Positions 57,709 to 64,000 of a DNA stretch of 64,000 nucleotides are shown here, piece after piece. Below the pieces are notes generated by a model. That model was not told where the DNA came from and did not search any database. It saw only the letters and a list, made by a program, of their open reading frames with translations. The DNA is from Benincasa hispida (lineage: Eukaryota > Streptophyta > Magnoliopsida > Cucurbitales > Cucurbitaceae). The DNA is taken from assembly GCF_009727055.1 (NCBI RefSeq), contig NC_052350.1:29492000-29555999 (forward strand), given 5' to 3'. The position numbers and the translations under genes were made by a program. How positions within the stretch are numbered: the first letter of the stretch is position 1; each line of letters opens with the position of its first letter.

Positions 57709-60650
57709 ATTAGTACGATTTCCTCTTTTTCCTGACATGACATATCTTATTGAAATATCATTATTATCTTTAGGTACTTCACCTTCCTCACTAGTCATGT
57801 CGAGGATTTCTTCATGGGTATTTACGTCCTCAACCAAGTCTTTTTCACTATTAATTATTTTTCATTTTCGAGGATTTTTATCTTTGGAACCCACTGGTCT
57901 ACCACGCTTCTTGTGTGTTCCAGACTCATTAGTGACAACTTGTTGTGTTGAGATATCAATTTTTTATGGAACATTTGCAACTGGTATATGTGACCTAGTT
58001 ACTTTCTTTGCATCTATAAATAGATCTGGTAATTTATTTGTTATATTTTGTAAATTAATTATTTTCTTAACTTCAAGTTCACATTGGTCTGTATAGGGGT
58101 CTAAATGAGTCAATAATAATGCATTCCATGTAATTTCTTTTTTCAACTTCTTAATTCCTCCCTTTAATGTTAGAAAATTTGTCACATTAAAATGACAATC
58201 AGCAACACGTGCAGTAAATACATCACCCGTCAGGGGTTCAAGATATTTAATAGTTGATGGGGAATCAATCCAACATATATTCCTAACCTCCTTTGAGGAC
58301 CCATCTTAGTGCGTTGTAGTAGAGTAATTGGAACATATACTACACACCCAAAAATTCTCAGATGGAAAATATTTGGCTCATGACCATAAGGTAATTATAA
58401 TGGTGAGTACTTATGATAAGCTACTGACCTAATGAATACAAGTGACGCTGCATGCAAAATAGCATGTTCCCACATAGATGAAGAAAGCTTAACTCTCATA
58501 AGTAATGGTCTTGCAATTAATTGCAAACGTTTTATAAATGATTCTGTTAAACCATTTTGTTTATGAACATGAGCTACGGGATATTGAACACTTATTCCAA
58601 TTGACATACAATAATTATCAAAAGCTTGGGATGTAAATTCACCAGCATTATTAAGACGAATGATCTTAATTGTATAATCGGGAAATTGTGCTCTTAACTT
58701 AATTATTTGAGCAAGTAATCTTGCAAATGTAAGATTTCGACTTGATAATAAGCACACGTGTGACCATCCACTGGATGCATCTATCAAAACCATAAAATAT
58801 CTAAATGGTTCACTTGATGGGTTAATAGGTCCACATATATCACCATAAATTCGTTCTAAAAATGCAGGTGATTCAGTCATCATTTTGGCTGGTGATGGTT
58901 TAATTATCAATTTTCCTTGAGAGTAAGCATCACATGATAATTAATTAGATTGAAGAATCTTTTGGTTTTTCAATGGATGTCCATTTGTATTCTCAATAAT
59001 TCTCCTCATCATTATAGATCTTGGATGACCCAATCGGTCATGCTAAATTGTAAATATGTTTGGATTCATGAACTTCAGGTTCATTGTTGCATATATTTCA
59101 ATTACTCATATATAAGTATAATATAATCCAGAAGATAAAGGAAACAACTCTTCCAATATACGTTTTCATTTGAGACAGTAGATATGATATATAGATATTT
59201 CACATTATTCTTACTATTAGTCTCAATATGATAACCATTGTAACATATATCTTTAAAACTTAGAAGATTTCTCTTCGATTAACTAGAGAACAATGCATTG
59301 TCAATTGTAAGTTTTGTTCCTCTAGGAAAAATAATATTTGTTTTTCCAAAACCTTCGATCAAGTTTGCATAATTTGAGCATTGTCAATTTGGAAAAATAT
59401 TTTTTATTTATAAGTATTGTGTGTGTAGTTGCACTGTCTGCCAGACATAGATCTTCTTTGCTCATTTTTTAATCACCCAACATATGAAAATGATCCATAT
59501 TTCTTTATTAAAAGAAAATAATTACAATAAGAAAAACAACACTTAAAATACACAAAAGTTACTAAAAAAAACATGAAGATAGGTAAAAAAAAAACAATAA
59601 CATTAAGCTTAGATATTCTCAAAATCAAAAGAAACACTTGATGTTCCATCAACTACGTCGATCTTTTCTTTAGGAGATTCAAAGAAGTCCGTCACATCCA
59701 AATTTGTCATATAGGATAGGTTAAATATATCATTATTCTGGTATGCAAAATTTGTTTCCACATTTTTTCCTTTTTCCTTCAGAGAGGCTTGATAGAAGTC
59801 AACTAAGTGTTTTGACGTACAGCGGGTACGTGACCAATACCCAGTCATTCCGTATCGTAAGCATTTATTTTCAACACTTTTTGAATTCTTATCTTGTAGA
59901 GATTTTCTTTGTGATCATCATTTTGTGTGGTTCTTTTGAAATTTAAATGATTAAAACGACCACAAGGAAAATAATAATTATTTCTTCCTCTGTCACGGTC
60001 ACGACCTTGACCGCGACCACGACCTTGACCATGATTATTATTAAAATTCACAGTATTCACTTTAGGGAATGATGTCGTTCCGGTTGGTTGAGATTCATGA
60101 TTTTTCATCAATAACTAGTTATTTTGTTCGACCACGAGAAGACATGAAATTAATTCAGAATACTATTTAAAACCTTTCTCTCAATATTGCTGCTGTAGGA
60201 GCATATTCAGACATGAAATGTAGAAAATGTTTTCTCTAACATATCAATATCAGTAATTTTTTCTTTGCATAACAATAATTTTGAACCGATTTTAAATAAT
60301 GTAGAGTTGTAATCACTTCCTGATTTGAAATTTTGTAGCCTCAAGTGCATCCACTCATAACGAGCTTTAGGAACAATAACTATCTTTTGATGATCATACC
60401 TCTCTTTCAAAATTTTTCATAAGATACAGGCATCTTTTATTGTAAGATACTCTATTTTCGATCCCTCATGGATAATGATGATGAAAGAAAATCATAGCTT
60501 TTACTTTATCTTGACTGGATGTCGTATTTTCTTCTTTAATTGTTTCTCCCAAGTTCATAGCATCCATGTGAATTTCGGCATCAAGTACTCATGACAAATA
60601 ATTATTGTCGTTAATATCAAGGGCGGCAAATTCTAATTTGTTAGAAATAT
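57709..60650 (-). pseudogene. Copia-G: gag, protease, integrase (RT lost)
   Basis: Read right to left on the minus strand. Gag: NKLEFAALDINDNNYLS and LDAEIHMDAMNLGETIKEEN (60640-60480), RYEWMHLRLQNFKSGSDYNS and EKITDIDMLEKTFSTFHV (60410-60207), an RG-rich stretch RGRGQGRDRDRGR with a broken knuckle (60111-59845), MTGYWSRTRCTSKHLVDFYQ (59848 on). Protease: CLADSATTHTIL around 59450, with DSA at the catalytic position. GAG-pre-integrase: HDRLGHPRSIMMRRIIE (about 59040). Integrase: YGDICGPINPSSEPFRYFMV, IRLNNAGEFTSQAFDNYC, HKQNGLTESFIKRLQLIARP (58910-58395); the second acidic position is N in LNNAGE. The linker (KVTRSHIPVANVP) reaches 57709 and stops at the LTR. Many stops; dead. Confidence 0.9.
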
Positions 60651-60789
60651 TATACTTATGTTAGAAATTTAATAGATATTGAATATGCAAAATAATATTA
60701 AATTTATTAATTATAACGAAGAGGGAAAAACCGACATATCTTTAGGACCTACCTTTAGCGGGGGAAACGATAAGAGCTCATGCTGATAA

Positions 60790-61212
60790 TGTATTGTAAA
60801 ATTGAGGAGCACAACGGGAACACGGATATAGAGAAAATATAATATAATAATATTGAATATATAAAATATAATATAAAATAAAATAACTAAAAACATAAAA
60901 TAACGAAAATTATAAAATTGAATAATATGTAAATTAGTGGAATTTTGAAGTGGAATTCTCACTAATGTATATGTAATTTTCAGATCCACTAAATGTCACT
61001 ATTTATAGACAAAGTGACAAGTAGGATGTGGACTTACATGGACACCGAGCAAAAATAATTACAAGGCACATGGATAAAATGAAGGGTGACACATGGCTTT
61101 GGGATACTAAGAAATGAGCATCTATTTATTATTGTAATATTCATAATAAAATTACATTTAATTATAAATACATTAAATTTAAAAATATTTGTTTTTAATT
61201 AGCAACCCATCA
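60790..61212 (-). repeat. Probable 5' LTR of copia-G
   Basis: On the minus strand gag is preceded by TTATCAGCATGAGCTC, a tRNA-Met-like PBS of the TATCAG type, and this by ...TTTACAATACA, a plausible LTR end at 60790. A TATA box (CTATAAATAG, minus strand, near 61000) fits an LTR promoter. The start near 61212 (TGATGGGTTGCTAATTAAA) is a guess. Confidence 0.5.
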
Positions 61213-61838
61213 ATTTGTAACCATCAAAAACTTATGAAGCCCCACTTGAAGTCTTTGTTCCATAGTGAAGCTTGATTCTCCTTAAATTCTGCTCGACTTC
61301 ACATAATTACAACTTCTCTTCGCTGTAAATTTGTACGACATTTAAAGTGTGTTCTTGATATTTTCTTGAAGTTCATATGGCATGATTGAGATTCTTCGTC
61401 ATATTATAAATATTTTTTAAATAAATTACAAAGATCTGGGTTATTTTCTCTAATTTAGCCCCTAAAAATCAACTCATTTTTGTACAAATAATCATATAAC
61501 CTAGTAGATAATAGACCACCTTTTTTCCCTTTTTTGTTTTTCTCAAATTTCACGTATTTTTCAAGGGTGTGTTTCGTTTAACTTTTCAAATATTTATCTT
61601 TGGAAAAAATTATTTTTGAAAAAAGTTAAGAGTGTTTGACAGTTATTCAAAATAACTTTTGGAACAATGAATTTATGAATAAGTTGGTTTGAGAGAAACA
61701 TTTGAAATAAACTTCTATAGAAAAAAAGAATTTTTGGATGTTTAATAACTAATCTCTTCCTAATTTGTATATCACATAGAATTACAAAATATTCTTACTA
61801 ATCATCTACCTCACTGCCAATATGGTTGCAGTCAGCTA
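61213..61838. other. AT-rich intergenic DNA, possible MITE remnant
   Basis: No gene. The stretch 61566-61770 (GGGTGTGTTTCGTTTAACTT, then AAGTTAAGAGTGTTTGACAG) has the look of a common plant MITE, but I could not define both ends. Confidence 0.35.
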
Positions 61839-62150
61839 CCATCGCCCACTGTTGGCCACCTCTAGTAACCAATTCTGATGACAACCATCACCAGGGAAAA
61901 CTACCTCTAGTGACTAACATCGGTAACCAACTCCGATTATCACCTCCAGCGAACAACTTTGGCTAACACCACTGATGGCCACTAGAGGTGCCCATCTCCA
62001 ACATCCACCTCTGACGATGAATTCAACAACCAACTCTGGCAACCATCTCTAGTGACCACCTCTGACAACCAACTCTCAACAATGACTACCTCCAACGTCT
62101 AACTCTAGCGACCAACTACATCGATTATCTCCAAAGACCAATTCTAAAGA
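61839..62150. repeat. Degenerate short-period minisatellite
   Basis: Variants of ACCAACTCTGGCAACCA and CCACCTCTGACGA alternate over about 300 bases at a loose 12-30-base period. Base composition is richer in C than its surroundings. No frame is kept. Confidence 0.65.
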
Positions 62151-62212
62151 TTAACTTAATGACCAATTAGATAAATCATATGCTAAAAAAGCTTTGGCTA
62201 TGAAAGTATTTT

Positions 62213-63014
62213 GGGCAAGATACACTTTTGTTCCTCTGAGGTTTGAGCTTAATGTCTATTTGATCACCGAGGTTTCAAAAGCTACATTTTAGTCCATGAG
62301 ATTTGGGAAATAGTTCTAAATGATCCCTAGGTTAATTTAACTATTAGTTGACTAACAAAAATTTGACGTGACATGTTGAGGTGGCAAATTTAAAATGAGA
62401 CGGAGAGTTTTCCTAATTTTATATTATTTTTTTATAATACAGGATCTCTTTCAATTATTTTTTTAGTTTTTTAATCTTTCTTTCCTCCTCATCCTTATTG
62501 GTGCTATCCATCTTTCCCCCTTTCTCTCTCTTTTTTTCTCTAATCTTATCCACATCAAATTTCCTCCCAACCATCCAAAAATTCCCCCAAGCGCCCTCAA
62601 ATCTCCATTAATGACATCTCTTCAAAGCCCTCTCACTTCAAATTCTCAATCTAATACCTAAAATGAATTGAGTTTGCTAAATTTTGTGACCCATTTGGGT
62701 TTCTTTTGCCCATAAGTAACCTCCATTACTTAAGCTTCATTCAATTTTAAATGTCTCTCAAGTGCCCTTGTTAGCAATAATATATGTAAGTAATTTAACC
62801 AATGATATAAAATTAATAAATAATCACACCTCATTTAGAATTAGCCACCTCAACGTGCCACATCAAATTTTCGTTAGTCAGCTAACGGTCAAATTAATCT
62901 AGAGACTATTTAAAACTATTTTTCAAACCTCATGGACTAAAATGTAGTTTTTGAAATCTCAGGGACCAAATAGATACTAACCCAAAACTCAATGACCAAA
63001 AATGTATTTTGTCC
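62213..63014. mobile_element. MULE-like non-autonomous element with ~200-bp TIRs
   Basis: The left ~195 bases (62213-62407) are the imperfect reverse complement of the right ~195 (62820-63014): ends GGGCAAGATACACTTTTGTT against GGACAAAATACATTTTTGGT, and inner parts TTAGTTGACTAACAAAAATT and its counterpart. The flanks are AAGTATTTT (62204-62212) and AAGTATTCT (63015-63023), a 9-bp duplication with one change, the size typical of Mutator-like elements. No transposase. The middle (about 62450-62760) is pyrimidine-rich and unlike the TIRs. Confidence 0.8.
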
Positions 63015-63940
63015 AAGTATTCTTAAATACGATATTAAAATTATATTAATTTGATGATAATAAAACACTTTTAAGTATATAACAAACCAAAATAAATTTG
63101 TTTGCTTTTTATAAAGGTGTCAAATTTAGTTCTAATGCTTTAATTTTTTTTTTTTTTTCCAATTTAGTCATTCACAGTGGGTGAATGTAAAAGTTAATGG
63201 ATTGAAAAACATGCATGCCAAAATACGGGGAAACGACCAAATTTTAGAGGTAAAAAATGTCATTCAAGATTAAATTTTAAAAAAAAAAAAAAAGTACCAA
63301 TTTTTAGATAGTTGGAGGAGCAAATAGTAAATTTTCTCTATTAGATGATATGTCTTCTTCTAAGATTTTGTCAATTTATTAAGAATTGCGACGTGTAACC
63401 TTGTCATTAACTAATTTTAAAATCTCCCAATAGTAAAAAAAATTAAACTGAAACTTGTTTTTAGTACAACAATTGTATTGGATGAGAGATTAAACTTGGA
63501 TCGGAGTGCATATCAATATCGTTTAGTTAAACTCACTTTGGCATTAATTGAAACTCTTAAACTATATAAATTAAGTTGAAAAAATATTTAAATATTATAG
63601 ATTAAGGTATAGATTTAAATTCTATTTTAGCCCCTCAATTTTGAATATTGTTCTATTTTGGTCCCTGAACTTTAAAAAAAGTTCGTTTTAGTCTATAAAC
63701 TTTTAAAAATATTTATTTTAAACTCTACTATTAAAATTATGTTAACACTTCAACAAAAATGTGAGGGAGTTTGTATTTTTTGGATGATTAGGCTCTAGAT
63801 GTATTGAGCAAGATGAAGGTGAAATAAAATGTCAACAACCAACACATCCAAATACTGAACAACCAAAATTTTGAGCTAAAAATGTCTTTTAAATTCTTCC
63901 AGTTTACCACCTTATTCAAAATTGAAACTCTAGATTTTTT
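63015..63940. other. AT-rich intergenic DNA
   Basis: No gene. Poly-T at 63149-63162 and poly-A near 63279-63295; TTTTGGTCCCTGAACTTTAA (63656-63675) resembles terminal segments of foldback-like plant repeats, but no partner was found here. Confidence 0.5.
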
Positions 63941-64000
63941 TGTTGGGGTTGATGCCCAAATCTCATAGGGTCCAGTAGTTTGTAAACATGTGTATGAACA
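63941..64000 (+). mobile_element. Start of another copia-A-family LTR (cut by window end)
   Basis: The last 60 bases, from TGTTGGGGTTGATGCCC, match the start of the minus-strand LTR at 57708 with only a few differences, and more distantly the LTR at 728. It opens a plus-oriented copy that extends beyond the window. Confidence 0.85.

Overview
This is nuclear DNA of a flowering plant (a eudicot). The repeat families, with their GCGATCGCAT-rich gypsy LTRs and large copia LTRs, are reminiscent of cucurbits, but that is an impression I could not test. The evidence for a plant is nested Ty1/copia and Ty3/gypsy (Athila/Tat-like) LTR retrotransposons, one spliced host gene of a plant-specific family with GT-AG introns, AT-rich intergenic DNA, microsatellites and MITE-like elements. 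I find no prokaryotic gene, rRNA, tRNA or CRISPR array.

Layout. 1-5.0 kb: the 3' end of a copia element and its 3' LTR (728-4772), split by a minus-strand solo gypsy LTR (1727-3709). 5.0-15.7 kb: a minus-strand copia remnant split by an almost full-length but dead gypsy element (gypsy-1, 5191-14545). 15.7-19.9 kb: minus-strand gypsy LTRs, one with a PBS on one side and a PPT-like side on the other. 19.9-25.7 kb: a copia remnant and its 3' LTR, split by a minus solo LTR (21738-24090) that contains an exact Tn5/Nextera mate-pair junction adapter at 21758-21795, an assembly artefact. 25.7-30.0 kb: another copia, split by a solo LTR (26792-28962) with a perfect TATGG target duplication. 30.3-41.9 kb: a copia split by the best-preserved element, gypsy-2 (30532-40470, perfect TTATG duplication). 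43.05-47.4 kb: the only host gene seen, a WVD2-like/TPX2-domain microtubule-associated protein on the minus strand: six coding exons, 362 residues, a 5'UTR intron carrying a ~120-bp minisatellite, and a TATA box. 47.4-54.0 kb: AT-rich intergenic DNA with a TIR element. 54.0-57.7 kb: two copia LTRs fused tail to tail as a large inverted repeat. 57.7-61.2 kb: a minus-strand copia remnant (LTR, gag, protease, integrase; RT lost). 61.2-64.0 kb: minisatellite DNA, a MULE-like long-TIR element with an 8/9-matching 9-bp duplication, and the first 60 bases of another LTR.

How it fits together. Apart from the WVD2-like gene nothing here looks functional. Every retroelement reading frame has stops, frameshifts or lost catalytic residues. 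The value of the window is its insertion history, with four nestings supported by target-site duplications, a few unusual structures (inverted LTR pair, perfect 34-bp foldback, conserved duplicated block before the gypsy 3' LTR, CGATCG-repeat block in the copia LTR), and the adapter artefact. I did not find a convincing previously undescribed system.
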